From contig NZ_JADKSG010000002.1 of assembly GCF_015350805.1 (NCBI RefSeq), positions 1-64,000 of the forward strand: DNA of 64,000 bases, given 5' to 3'. Positions within the stretch are counted from its first letter, which is position 1. Every line of letters starts with the position of its first letter. The notes beneath the pieces were generated by a model, which saw nothing but the letters and a program-made list of their open reading frames with translations, was not told where the DNA came from and made no database searches. This DNA is from Herbiconiux sp. VKM Ac-1786. GTDB lineage: Bacteria; Actinomycetota; Actinomycetes; Actinomycetales; Microbacteriaceae. Both the position numbers and the translations under genes were made by a program. Below are positions 38,824 to 47,230 of this stretch, piece after piece.

Positions 38824-38883
38824 GTTCTCGCACGGCGGGTTCTCGCAGGTCGGGGTCTCGCACGGCGAGTTCTCGCACGGCGA
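38824..38883 (+). repeat. Four tandem copies of a 15-bp unit in the FGGY kinase leader
   Basis: Units of the type GTTCTCGCACGGCGA repeat four times just before the Shine-Dalgarno of the FGGY kinase. Each repeat carries CTCGCACGGCG, with small changes in units two and three. A weak -10 (TATGCT, 38764-38769) lies upstream, so the tract would be in the mRNA leader. Confidence 0.85.
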
Positions 38884-38898
38884 TCGGAGAGGATCGAG

Positions 38899-40533
38899 AT
38901 GGCTGCACGACCCGAGGGCCCCCGCTACCTGCTGGGGGTCGACGCCGGCCAGACCGCGGTGAAGGCCGTGGTGCACGACGAGCAGCTGCGGCCCGTGGGG
39001 ATCGGGCGGCGCTCGAGCCCGGTCGACCGGTCGACGCCGCGGTTCGCCGAGCGGCCGCAGGAGGCGCTCTGGCAGGCGGCGGCCTCGGCGATCCGGGAGG
39101 CCGTGGAGTCGTCAGGGGTCGACCCGGCGCAGATCGTGGCGGTCGGCATCACGGGGCACGGCGACGGGCTGCATCTGGTCGACGCGGCCGGTGCACCGGT
39201 GGGGCCGGCCATCACGGCCATGGATTCACGGGCGCACCTCGAGGCGGCCTCGCTCGCGGCCGACCACTCGCGGATGCGCGTGGTGCTCGAGCGTTCGGGG
39301 CAGGAGCCGACGCCGGGGGCCGCGGGCAACCTGCTGCGCTGGCTGCTCGTGCACGACCCCGCGCGGGTCGAGGCGGCGGCGGCGATGCTGTTCTGCAAGG
39401 ACGTGATCCGGCTGCGGCTGACGGGGGTCGTGGCGACGGACTACTCGGATGCGACGGCGTCGTTCCTCGATACGGCGACGGCGGAGTGGAGCCCTGCGAT
39501 CCTGTCGGCCTACGGTCTGCCGGAGTCGTTGATGCGCCTGCTGCCGCCTGTGCATGCGAGCGGAGACGTCGTGGGCACCGTGCTGCCCGCCGCGGCCGAG
39601 CTGACCGGGCTCGCCGTCGGCACGCCCGTGATCGCGGGGATGCACGACGTGCAGGCCGCGTCGATCGGCATGGGCGCGCTCGTGCCCGGGCGGCTGGCGC
39701 TCGTGGCCGGGTCGTTCAGCACCAACGGCGTGACGACGACGCGGCCCGATGTGGACGTGCGGTGGCAGTCGCGGCTGTCGATCCGGCCGGAGCTGCGGAT
39801 CGCGATGTCGACCTCAGCCACCGCGTCCCCGGCGCTGAACTGGGTGCTGCGGCTGCTCGGCGTCGACCTCGCGGCGCCCGGCGGCGAGGAGGCCCGCGAC
39901 CGGCTGTTCGCCGAGGCGGCGGCGCTCGATCCCGAGGAGTCCGTGCCGCTCGTGCTGCCGTTCCTGTTCGACTCGCCGCTCGGGGCGACGGCCTCGGCGG
40001 CGCTCGCCGGGGTGCGCGGCTGGCACACGCCGGCGCACGTGCTGCGCGGCACGCTCGAGGGGATCGCGCTGATGCACGTCTGGCACACGCGGGCGCTGGG
40101 GGAGAAGTTCGACTGGGACGAGCCGGTGGTGCTCGGCGGCGGGATCGCGCGGGCGCCGCTCTACGTGCAGCTCGTGGCCAATGCGCTGCGTTCTCCCGTG
40201 ACGGTGGTGCAGAACGAGGAGGCCGGGGCGTTCGGGGCGGCGGCGGTCGCCGGGGTGTCGGTGGGGGTGTTCGCGTCGGTGGAGGAGGCGCAGGAGCTCG
40301 TGACGCGGGCGGAGCCGGTGCTGCCGACGGCCGCATCGGCGGGGTACTGGGCGGGGGTGATCGCGGCGTTCGACGAGGCGGTGGCGGCGCTCGGGCCGTG
40401 GTGGGCGGCGCGGGCGGGGGCGGCCGGTGCTGCGGAGGCCGCGGGCGCTGCGGGCGGTGCGGCCGCGGGCGCGCCGGTGGTGAGCGTCGACGGTCACCCG
40501 GCAGCCGTGCGCGGCGAGGGAGCCGGAGCGTGA
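38899..40533 (+). CDS. FGGY family carbohydrate kinase (ketose/polyol kinase)
   Basis: A sugar kinase of 544 residues. LLGVDAGQTAVKAVV (phosphate 1 motif) starts near residue 11, then VGITGHGDGLHLVD, VIAGMHDVQAASIG and LGGGIARAPLYVQLVANAL (adenosine motif). The pattern resembles L-xylulose, erythritol and tagatose kinases rather than glycerol kinase. The last 45 residues are an Ala/Gly-rich tail. GAGAGGATCGAG precedes ATG 38899. It is coupled to DeoR and PfkB genes downstream by overlapping stops and starts. Confidence 0.9.
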   Translation: MAARPEGPRYLLGVDAGQTAVKAVVHDEQLRPVGIGRRSSPVDRSTPRFAERPQEALWQAAASAIREAVESSGVDPAQIVAVGITGHGDGLHLVDAAGAPVGPAITAMDSRAHLEAASLAADHSRMRVVLERSGQEPTPGAAGNLLRWLLVHDPARVEAAAAMLFCKDVIRLRLTGVVATDYSDATASFLDTATAEWSPAILSAYGLPESLMRLLPPVHASGDVVGTVLPAAAELTGLAVGTPVIAGMHDVQAASIGMGALVPGRLALVAGSFSTNGVTTTRPDVDVRWQSRLSIRPELRIAMSTSATASPALNWVLRLLGVDLAAPGGEEARDRLFAEAAALDPEESVPLVLPFLFDSPLGATASAALAGVRGWHTPAHVLRGTLEGIALMHVWHTRALGEKFDWDEPVVLGGGIARAPLYVQLVANALRSPVTVVQNEEAGAFGAAAVAGVSVGVFASVEEAQELVTRAEPVLPTAASAGYWAGVIAAFDEAVAALGPWWAARAGAAGAAEAAGAAGGAAAGAPVVSVDGHPAAVRGEGAGA

Positions 40534-41300
40534 GTCGGCTGGTGCTCACCTCCTCCGCGGTCACCGAGCGGCGCTCGCGAATCGTGGCATCGCTGGAGCT
40601 TGCCGGCAGGGTCGACGTGGGCGAGTTGGCGATGGCGCTGGGAGTGGCCGAGGAGACGGTGCGACGCGACCTCCGGGCGCTCGAGACCGAGGGGCTGCTG
40701 CGCCGCGCGCACGGGGGAGCCATCCCGGTCGAGACGGAGGCCGGGCATCGGCTCTCGGACAGCGGCTCGGCCGCCCGGGCGGTGGCGGAGGAGGTTCGGG
40801 CTTCGGTGCCGCACGGCGCAGCGGTGTTCCTCGACGCGGGTGCCGTCGGGGAGGCTCTCGCCCGGCTGCTCGATGCCGACAGCGGCGTGCGCATCGTGAC
40901 CGCTTCCGTGCCCGTCGCGCTGTCGGCGGCGCTGGTCTCGGAGCCGGCAGAGATCCACCTGCTCGGGGGCGCGGTCGACGACGACCTGGTGTCCACCGGG
41001 GAGTGGGCTCGTTCGCTGGCTCGCACCCTGCGGGTCGACCTCGCTGTGTTCGAGCCGACGGGCGTCGCCGGAGGGCGAATGCTCACCGCAGACCCCGACC
41101 GCGCGACGATCGCCACCGCGGTGGCCGCCCTGGCGGCGCGCATCGTGCTGGCCGGGGCCGCACCCTCCCGGCAGGGCTTCGCCGGGTCGGTGGAATTGGC
41201 CGATGTCGATCACGCCGTGGTCTCAGCGGGGGTGCTCGACGCCTCGGTGCTGCAGGTGCTCGCCGAACAGGGCGCGACCGTGACGGAGGTGGCGGCATGA
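40530..41300 (+). CDS. DeoR/GlpR family transcriptional regulator
   Basis: The product (256 aa) starts at GTG 40530, inside the stop of the FGGY kinase. It has the helix-turn-helix VDVGELAMALGVAEETVRRDLRALETEGLLRRAHGGAIP and a sensor domain with AVFLDAGAVGEAL and HLLGGAVDDDLVSTG. It is the second DeoR of this divergent cluster; the two differ enough to be separate regulators. It overlaps the PfkB gene by ATGA. Confidence 0.9.
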   Translation: MSRLVLTSSAVTERRSRIVASLELAGRVDVGELAMALGVAEETVRRDLRALETEGLLRRAHGGAIPVETEAGHRLSDSGSAARAVAEEVRASVPHGAAVFLDAGAVGEALARLLDADSGVRIVTASVPVALSAALVSEPAEIHLLGGAVDDDLVSTGEWARSLARTLRVDLAVFEPTGVAGGRMLTADPDRATIATAVAALAARIVLAGAAPSRQGFAGSVELADVDHAVVSAGVLDASVLQVLAEQGATVTEVAA

Positions 41301-42283
41301 GCGGCGACGCGATCGTGACCGTCACGCCGGCACCGGCCATCGACCTGACGTACCGGGTCGGGCGGCTTTCGCTCGGGGAGGTCAACCGCGCCGAGGCCGT
41401 GCACACCGAGCTGAGCGGCAAGGGAGTGAACGTCGCCCGGGCCGTCGCACTGTCGGCGCTGCCGGTGTCGGCCGTGCTCGCGCTCAGCGCGCAGGGGGCC
41501 GAGCTCGCGCGAGAGGGCGGCTTCGAGCGGCTGCTGGCCGGGGTGCCCGACGAAGGGCGCACGCGCATCAACACCACGCTGCTGGATGCTTCGGGCACGA
41601 CCACGAAGGTCAACGAGGGCGCGCCGCCCGTGCCGGCCGCACTGTGGGAAGTGATCGCCGCCCGCGCCGAGGCCGAGCTGCGCCGGCTGGACGCGGGGTG
41701 GCTCGTGGTGTCGGGGTCGATCCCGCTGCTGGCCGGCACCTCGCGGATGGTGCCGTTCCTCGACCTGGTGCGCCGCGCGGCGGACACGGGCGTGCGGGTG
41801 GCCGTCGACACGGCCGGGGCCGCGCTGTCGGCGGTCGTCGCCGATCTCTCGGCGGTGTCGCTGATCAAGCCGAACACGCACGAGCTCGCCGAGCTCACGG
41901 GCACCGCGCTGCGCACCGTCGGCGACGTCGTCGCGGCGGCGCGTACCCTGCACGAGGCCGGCTGCGACGTGGTCTACGTGAGCATGGGGGCCGACGGGGC
42001 GCTCGCCGTCTCGGCGTCGGGCGTGCAGCTCGCCCGGGCGCGGGCGCAGGTCGTCAACACGGCCGGGGCGGGCGACGCGTCGCTCGCGGGGTTCCTCGTG
42101 GGGTCGGCGGGCCCGGGCGGCACGCTCGACCCGGCCTCCGGGGTGCGGCTCGCGGCGTCGTGGGGAGCGCTCGCGGTGACGCAGGCCACGACGCTGCTCT
42201 CCTCGGTGGAGGCGGCGCCGCGCCCGACCCTGGTGCACGAGCCCGATCCGGCGACCCCGCTTTCCGAGCCCGCCACGCCGTAG
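41297..42283 (+). CDS. 1-phosphofructokinase/tagatose-6-phosphate kinase-type PfkB kinase
   Basis: The 328-residue protein has VTVTPAPAIDLTYRV and LSGKGVNVARAVALS at the N-terminus (GKGxNVA is typical of FruK/LacC) and the catalytic VNTAGAGDASLAGFLVG. It would add a second phosphate to a ketose phosphate made by the FGGY kinase. The GatY-type aldolase in the divergent unit could then cleave the bisphosphate. The three-gene unit ends here. Confidence 0.9.
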   Translation: MSGDAIVTVTPAPAIDLTYRVGRLSLGEVNRAEAVHTELSGKGVNVARAVALSALPVSAVLALSAQGAELAREGGFERLLAGVPDEGRTRINTTLLDASGTTTKVNEGAPPVPAALWEVIAARAEAELRRLDAGWLVVSGSIPLLAGTSRMVPFLDLVRRAADTGVRVAVDTAGAALSAVVADLSAVSLIKPNTHELAELTGTALRTVGDVVAAARTLHEAGCDVVYVSMGADGALAVSASGVQLARARAQVVNTAGAGDASLAGFLVGSAGPGGTLDPASGVRLAASWGALAVTQATTLLSSVEAAPRPTLVHEPDPATPLSEPATP

Positions 42284-42318
42284 GGCCCGGGCCTGCCTCG
42301 TTCTCGGGCGCGCGTGCG

Positions 42319-42392
42319 GCGGACAACGCCACGAATCCCGGGCACCGCGCGCTCTACAGCGTCGGTGGGCGGGAATCGTGCGGTTGTCCACG
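42319..42392. terminator. Large imperfect stem-loop between convergent genes
   Basis: A 22-nt left arm (GCGGACAACGCCACGAATCCCG) pairs with the right arm ending GTTGTCCAC at about 18 of 22 positions around a 29-base loop. It lies between the PfkB gene (plus) and a DeoR gene (minus). A terminator role is likely but unproven. The rest of the 166-base gap is GC-rich and featureless. Confidence 0.5.
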
Positions 42393-42449
42393 CTGGGCCG
42401 GCGCGGGGTGGCGCCCGGCGGGCGGCGGCGGGCGAGGCGGGGCGCGGGG

Positions 42450-43211
42450 TCAGAGGATGCGGGGGAGGTGCGCCCGGTAGGGGGCGAGCCGCGCATCCGC
42501 CGGGTCGAGCTCGGTGACCAGCACGTCGACGCGGTCGAGGCCGAGCGAGCGCACCCGCGCGCGTGACTCGAGCTTCGAGGCGTCGAGCGCGAGCACGACC
42601 GTGGCCGAGGCGCGGGCCAGCGCATCCTTCACCGCCGCCTGCGCGAGCGTGCTCTCGCTCGTGCCGCTGCCGGCGTGCAGCCCGAGCGCCGAGACCACGG
42701 CGACGTCGAAGTGGAACGCCGAGAACGCCGATTCGGTCAGCGCCCCGACGAGGCTGAGGTTCTGCTCCTCGCGCTCGCCGCCGGTGAGGTAGCCGCGCAC
42801 GCCGGGCTTCCGCGAGAGGGCCTCGAAGGCGGCCAGGCCGTTGGTCACGACGGTGAGCGGATGCTCGGCCGGCAGCGCCTCGGCGACCACGAACGCCGTG
42901 GTGGAGGAGTCGAGCCCCACGGCGGCACCCGCGGGCAGCAGCGGCAGGATCTTCGCCGCGATCCGCTCCTTCGCCCGAACGTTCTGCGCCTGCCGCGCCG
43001 CGAACGGATCCGCCTGCACCGGAACCACCCCGCCCCGCACCCGCCGCACCCGCCCCGCGCTCTCGAGCAGCTCGAAGTCGCGGCGGATGGTCATCGGATG
43101 CACGTCCCACAGTTCGGCCGCCTCGGCCAGCGGCAGCCCGCCGCGCTCCTCGGCGAGCTCGAGCAGGGCGGCGCGCCGGGTCTCGCCGTCGAGCGTGCCC
43201 TTCAGTGCCAT
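42450..43211 (-). CDS. DeoR/GlpR family transcriptional regulator
   Basis: The product (253 aa from ATG 43211, with CGGAGG upstream) has the helix-turn-helix LPLAEAAELWDVHPMTIRRDFELLESAGRVRRVRGGVVP and a sensor domain with AVGLDSSTTAFVVAEAL and YLTGGEREEQNLSLVG. An upstream extension is open but crosses the promoter region and is not used. It is divergent from the rhaB-type operon and likely controls it through the ATTTC-GAAAT site. Confidence 0.9.
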   Translation of the reverse strand: MALKGTLDGETRRAALLELAEERGGLPLAEAAELWDVHPMTIRRDFELLESAGRVRRVRGGVVPVQADPFAARQAQNVRAKERIAAKILPLLPAGAAVGLDSSTTAFVVAEALPAEHPLTVVTNGLAAFEALSRKPGVRGYLTGGEREEQNLSLVGALTESAFSAFHFDVAVVSALGLHAGSGTSESTLAQAAVKDALARASATVVLALDASKLESRARVRSLGLDRVDVLVTELDPADARLAPYRAHLPRIL

Positions 43212-43249
43212 CGTCTCGCCGTCCTCCGGTCGTGCCGTACGTCCGACCC

Positions 43250-43290
43250 TTGCCGGATCCTGTTCACCGATGATACATTTCACACGAAAT
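43250..43290. promoter_or_regulatory. Divergent promoter with DeoR-type operator
   Basis: TTGCCG (43250-43255) with TACATT 18 bases later (43274-43279) serves the kinase operon. The inverted repeat ATTTC-ACAC-GAAAT (43277-43290) overlaps the -10/start region; TTTC...GAAA half-sites are common in DeoR-family operators. The stretch 43260-43300 is the most AT-rich of this region. Confidence 0.6.
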
Positions 43291-43313
43291 AACATCAATC
43301 ACGAGGACGTGAC

Positions 43314-44846
43314 ATGCCCACCACCGACCGCCCGGCTGCCTCCGGGGCGCATGCCTACGCGGCGGTCGACCTGGGCGCGTCGAGCGGGCGGGTGATGCTG
43401 GGGGTGGTCGATCGCTCGGAGGGCTCGCCGCGCATGCGGATGACCGAGGTGCACCGCTTCGCGAACGGCCCCCGGCCCGCCTCGCTCGAGCCCGGTGCGA
43501 CGCTCGAGTGGGACGTCGAGCGCCTCGTGGAGGAGACGCTCGAGGGGCTGGCGGCCGCCGTCTCGGCCGCCGCGTCCGAGGGCCGCACGCTCGCGGGCAT
43601 CGGGGTGGACTCGTGGGGCGTCGACTACGGGCTCGTGCCGTCGGGTGAGGGGGGTGCCGCGATCCCGCGGGTCGACCACCACCGCGGGGCCGAGCCCTCG
43701 TGGGTCGAGCAGGCGGCCGCCGTCGTCGGGACCGATCAGGCGTATGCCGCGACGGGCATACCGCCCCAGTCGATCAACACGTCAGTGCGGCTGCATGCCG
43801 CCGCCGACCCGGCCGGGACGCTGCAGCTCGTGCCCGACCTTCTGGTGCGGCTGCTGAGCGGGTCGGTCGGCGCCGAGCTCACCATCGCGTCGACGACCCA
43901 GCTGCTCGACGTGCGGAGCGGCGAGTGGTCGCGTCCGCTGATCGACGCCTGGGGGCTCGACCGGATCGATTTCCCGGCGGTCGTCGCCCCGGGCACTCCG
44001 GCCGGAGCCACGCTGCCGCACGTGACCCGCCGGCTCGGCGCGTCGCAGCCGGTGCCGGTGTACCGGGTGGCCGAGCACGATACCGCCTCCGCGCTGGCCT
44101 TCGCCGCGCCCGGCGACGGGCAGCTGCTCGTCTCGAGCGGGAGCTGGTCGCTCGCCGGAATCAGCGTCGCGGAGCCCGTGCTCACGGCCGAGGCGCTGGC
44201 GGCCGGACTGACGAACGAGTGCGGGGTGGGCGGGTCGACGCTGCTGCTGCGCAACCTCGCGGGGCTGTGGCTGCTGACCGAGTGCGCGCGCCAGTGGTCG
44301 GCCGAGAGCGGGCGGATGCTCGACCCGGTCGACCTCGTGCGGGAGGCCTCGCGCCCGGCCGGCGATCCTGCCGCCGCCGGTGCGGGCGTGGCTGCGGTGG
44401 TCGGTGGGGGCGTTCCCGTGTTCGACGTCGGCGATCCGCGGCTGCTGGCGCCGGGTGGGATGCCGGAGCGGATCGCGGCGCTCTGCGTGGAGCGCGGGCA
44501 GCCGGCGCCCGAGGGCGTGCTCGGCACCGTACGGAGCATCGTCGAGAGTCTCGCGACGGCGTACGCCGAGTCGGTGGAGGTGTTCGAGCGGGTGGCTGGC
44601 ACGCGCATCCGCTCGGTTCGCATCGTCGGCGGCGGGTCGCGCAACGAGCTGCTCTGCCGCCGAACCGCCGCGCTGACGGGGCTGCCCGTGGTCGCCGGGC
44701 CGGCCGAGGCCTCGGCGTTCGGCAACCTCGCGATGCAGCTGGTGGCGGCGGGCGAGTTCTCGAACCTGTCCGACGTCTATGCGGCCGGCGGTTCGGCCGG
44801 CGGCGCCCTGGCGCACTACGAGCCTGGAGAGGTGGCGGCCCGATGA
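43314..44846 (+). CDS. rhaB: Rhamnulokinase-type FGGY kinase
   Basis: The 510-residue protein carries the RhaB pattern: AAVDLGASSGRVMLG, GVDSWGVDYGLV, the substrate loop around INTSVRLHA, LVSSGSWSLAG, and GLWLLTECARQW followed by VRIVGGGSRNELLC. It would phosphorylate L-rhamnulose or a similar ketose at C1. No rhamnose isomerase is nearby, so a different entry reaction, possibly by the SDRs downstream, is likely. GACGTGAC precedes ATG 43314. It overlaps the aldolase gene by ATGA. Confidence 0.88.
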   Translation: MPTTDRPAASGAHAYAAVDLGASSGRVMLGVVDRSEGSPRMRMTEVHRFANGPRPASLEPGATLEWDVERLVEETLEGLAAAVSAAASEGRTLAGIGVDSWGVDYGLVPSGEGGAAIPRVDHHRGAEPSWVEQAAAVVGTDQAYAATGIPPQSINTSVRLHAAADPAGTLQLVPDLLVRLLSGSVGAELTIASTTQLLDVRSGEWSRPLIDAWGLDRIDFPAVVAPGTPAGATLPHVTRRLGASQPVPVYRVAEHDTASALAFAAPGDGQLLVSSGSWSLAGISVAEPVLTAEALAAGLTNECGVGGSTLLLRNLAGLWLLTECARQWSAESGRMLDPVDLVREASRPAGDPAAAGAGVAAVVGGGVPVFDVGDPRLLAPGGMPERIAALCVERGQPAPEGVLGTVRSIVESLATAYAESVEVFERVAGTRIRSVRIVGGGSRNELLCRRTAALTGLPVVAGPAEASAFGNLAMQLVAAGEFSNLSDVYAAGGSAGGALAHYEPGEVAAR

Positions 44847-45679
44847 CTGACGACAGCGACGCGGCGGCCCGCGCCGCACTGGTCGAGCTCTCGCGCGAGC
44901 TCGGGCGACCCGACCGCGCGTGGGCGGTGCTCGCCGAGGGCAACACCTCCCTCGCACTCGGTGACGGGCGGATGCTCGTCAAGGCCTCAGGCGCGTCGAT
45001 GGCGATCGCCGTCCCGGGCGACTTCGTCGCCGTGGGCCTGCCGGAGGTGCTGGCGCTGGTGGACGCGTCCGCCGATGCCGACCCCTCGGGCGGTCACTCG
45101 CAGGATGACGACGAAGCGGTGCGGGCGCTCTTCGGGGCGGCGGCCGCGGGCGGGCGGCGGCCCTCGGTGGAGGCGCTGCTGCACGCGGTCTGCCTCGCGC
45201 TGCCGGGCGTGGAGGCGGTGGGGCACACGCATCCGGTGCCGGTGAACGCGCTGCTCTGCTCGCCGCGGGCGTCGCTACTCGTGGACGGGGCCCTGTTCCC
45301 CGACCAGATCGTGGTGCTCGGAACCGATCCGCTGCTGGTGCCCTACGTCGACCCGGGGCTGCCGCTCGCGCGGGTGGTGCGGCGGATGCTGCGCTCGCGC
45401 CTCGACGCCACCGGCTCGGTTCCGAAGGTCGTCTACCTCGGCAATCACGGGATGTTCGCCCTCGGCTCGAGCCCGGCCGAGGTGCTGCGCATCACGGAGA
45501 TGGCGGTGAAGGTGGCGCAGGTCGTGCTCGGCTCGCTGGCGGCCGGCGGCCCGGTCTACCTCTCGGCCGAGGACGTGGCACGCATCGACACCCGCCCCGA
45601 CGAGCTCCTGCGTCGGGCGGCCCTCGCGGCCGGCACCGCTGCATCCGCTTCCCCTTCGACGAACGGAGACCGCTCATGA
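44843..45679 (+). CDS. Class II aldolase/adducin family protein (RhaD/FucA-like)
   Basis: A zinc-dependent aldolase-fold protein of 278 residues with LAEGNTSLALGDGRMLVKASGASM, the Zn motif GHTHPVPVNALL and VYLGNHGMFALGSS. It likely cleaves the ketose-1-phosphate made by the kinase into dihydroxyacetone phosphate and an aldehyde. An insertion rich in Asp/Ser lies near residues 70-90. ATGA overlaps on both sides show tight coupling. Confidence 0.88.
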   Translation: MTDDSDAAARAALVELSRELGRPDRAWAVLAEGNTSLALGDGRMLVKASGASMAIAVPGDFVAVGLPEVLALVDASADADPSGGHSQDDDEAVRALFGAAAAGGRRPSVEALLHAVCLALPGVEAVGHTHPVPVNALLCSPRASLLVDGALFPDQIVVLGTDPLLVPYVDPGLPLARVVRRMLRSRLDATGSVPKVVYLGNHGMFALGSSPAEVLRITEMAVKVAQVVLGSLAAGGPVYLSAEDVARIDTRPDELLRRAALAAGTAASASPSTNGDRS

Positions 45680-46425
45680 CGACCACCCCTCCCAGCCCCG
45701 GCCGGATGGACGGACGCGTCGCCCTGATCACCGGCGGCAGCTCGGGCATCGGTCGCGCGTACGCGCAGCTGCTGTCCGCCGAGGGCGCGCGGCTCGTGAT
45801 CGTGGGGCGCGACGAGGAGCGGCTGCGCCAGGTCGCGGACGCTCTGCCGGGGGAGGTTCGGGTCGTCGCGGGGGATGTCGCGCATCCATCGGTCTCGGAG
45901 CAGGCCGTGGACGTCGCCCTCGCCGAGTTCGGGCGGCTCGACGACGTGCTCGCGAACGCCGGGCTGTACACGGGGGGCGATTTCGTCGACACCGACCCGG
46001 CGCTGATCGGGCAGCTCGTGTCGGTCAACGTCTTCGGCGCGATGGCGACCGTGCGGGCCGCGTTGCCGCACCTGATCGCGGCCGGAACGGGGGACGTGCT
46101 GGTGACGAGCTCGGTGTCGGGGCATCAGGACATCCACTGGGAGCCCGTCTACTCCGCCACAAAGCACGCGATGCAGTCGTTCGTGCACTCCCTGCGCCGC
46201 CAGCTGGTCGGAACGGGCGTTCGCGCCGGCGCGGTGGCCCCCGGGGTCGTGCTGAACGAGCTGTGGGGGTACGCGGAGGGCGCCGACGGGGTGGAGCAGG
46301 CGGTGGGGGACCGCACGGGCATCCGCTCTGAGGACGTCGCCGACGCCGTGCTGTTCATGCTCACCCGGCCGCGGCACGTGACCGTTCGCGACCTCGTCAT
46401 CCTCCCCACCGATCAGGAGATCTGA
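45676..46425 (+). CDS. SDR family NAD(P)-dependent oxidoreductase
   Basis: A classical SDR of 249 residues: ALITGGSSGIGRAYAQ (cofactor), NAGLYTGG, the catalytic Ser in VTSSVSG and YSATK. It overlaps the aldolase by ATGA. It may oxidise the polyol or aldose that enters the kinase-aldolase path, or reduce the aldehyde product. Substrate not known. Confidence 0.88.
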   Translation: MTTTPPSPGRMDGRVALITGGSSGIGRAYAQLLSAEGARLVIVGRDEERLRQVADALPGEVRVVAGDVAHPSVSEQAVDVALAEFGRLDDVLANAGLYTGGDFVDTDPALIGQLVSVNVFGAMATVRAALPHLIAAGTGDVLVTSSVSGHQDIHWEPVYSATKHAMQSFVHSLRRQLVGTGVRAGAVAPGVVLNELWGYAEGADGVEQAVGDRTGIRSEDVADAVLFMLTRPRHVTVRDLVILPTDQEI

Positions 46426-46462
46426 TCGTGGCCGTCACGTCACCCACCACGAAGGAGCGCTC

Positions 46463-47230
46463 ATGTTCGAGGATCTGAAGGGCCGCACCGCGGTCGTCAC
46501 CGGGGGAGCCCGCGGGCTCGGCTACTCGCTCGCCACGGCGCTGGCGGGGCAGGGTGTGAAGGTGGCGCTACTCGATCTGCTCCCGATCGTGGGCGAGTCG
46601 GCTTCGCGCCTTTCGAGTGAACACGGCGTCGAGGCGCGCGGCTACGAGGTCGACGTGACGGATGCCGACGCCGTCGAGGCGGCCTTCGCCGCTGCGGAGT
46701 CCGACCTCGGGGTGCCGTCGCTGCTCGTGACCGCGGCGGGCATCACGATCTGGGGCGCGAGCGTGGACGTACCGGCGGAGGTCTGGCGGAAGGTGCTCGC
46801 GGTGAACCTCGACGGGACGTTCTTCGCGGCGCAGTCGTTCGGGCGGCGGGCGCTGGCGGCTGGAGTGCCGGCGTCGGCGGTCTTCATCTCGTCGATGTCG
46901 GCGTTCATCGTGAACCAGCCGCAGTTCCAGGCCTCGTACAACGCCTCGAAGGCGGCGGTGAGCCACCTCGCGGCGTCGCTCGCGGTGGAGTGGGCGCCGG
47001 CGGGGGTGCGGGTGAACGCGATCGCGCCGGGGTACTTCCTCTCGGACATGACGCGGGAGTTCACGGAGGCGAACCCCGAGCTCGCGGCGCAGTGGATCGG
47101 GACGATCCCGGCGGGGCGCATGGGCGAGCCGGCCGACCTGCACGGGCTCGCGCTGTACCTCGCGTCGGACGCCTCGTCGTACCTCACGGGCCAGAGCATC
47201 GTGATCGACGGCGGCTACACGGCCCTCTGA
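46463..47230 (+). CDS. SDR family oxidoreductase (polyol/sugar dehydrogenase-like)
   Basis: A 255-residue classical SDR: VVTGGARGLGYSLATAL, TAAGITIWG (variant NAG motif), FISSMSAF with the catalytic Ser, YNASK, and the C-terminal YLTGQSIVIDGGYTAL. It is the last gene of the DeoR-regulated operon, 37 bases after the first SDR, with AAGGAG before ATG 46463. The two SDRs differ enough to act on different substrates or cofactors. Confidence 0.88.
   Translation: MFEDLKGRTAVVTGGARGLGYSLATALAGQGVKVALLDLLPIVGESASRLSSEHGVEARGYEVDVTDADAVEAAFAAAESDLGVPSLLVTAAGITIWGASVDVPAEVWRKVLAVNLDGTFFAAQSFGRRALAAGVPASAVFISSMSAFIVNQPQFQASYNASKAAVSHLAASLAVEWAPAGVRVNAIAPGYFLSDMTREFTEANPELAAQWIGTIPAGRMGEPADLHGLALYLASDASSYLTGQSIVIDGGYTAL

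Noticed and set aside
43212-43298. Extended start for the DeoR at 42.4 kb
   Set aside because: The extension runs through the divergent promoter and operator; ATG 43211 has CGGAGG upstream.
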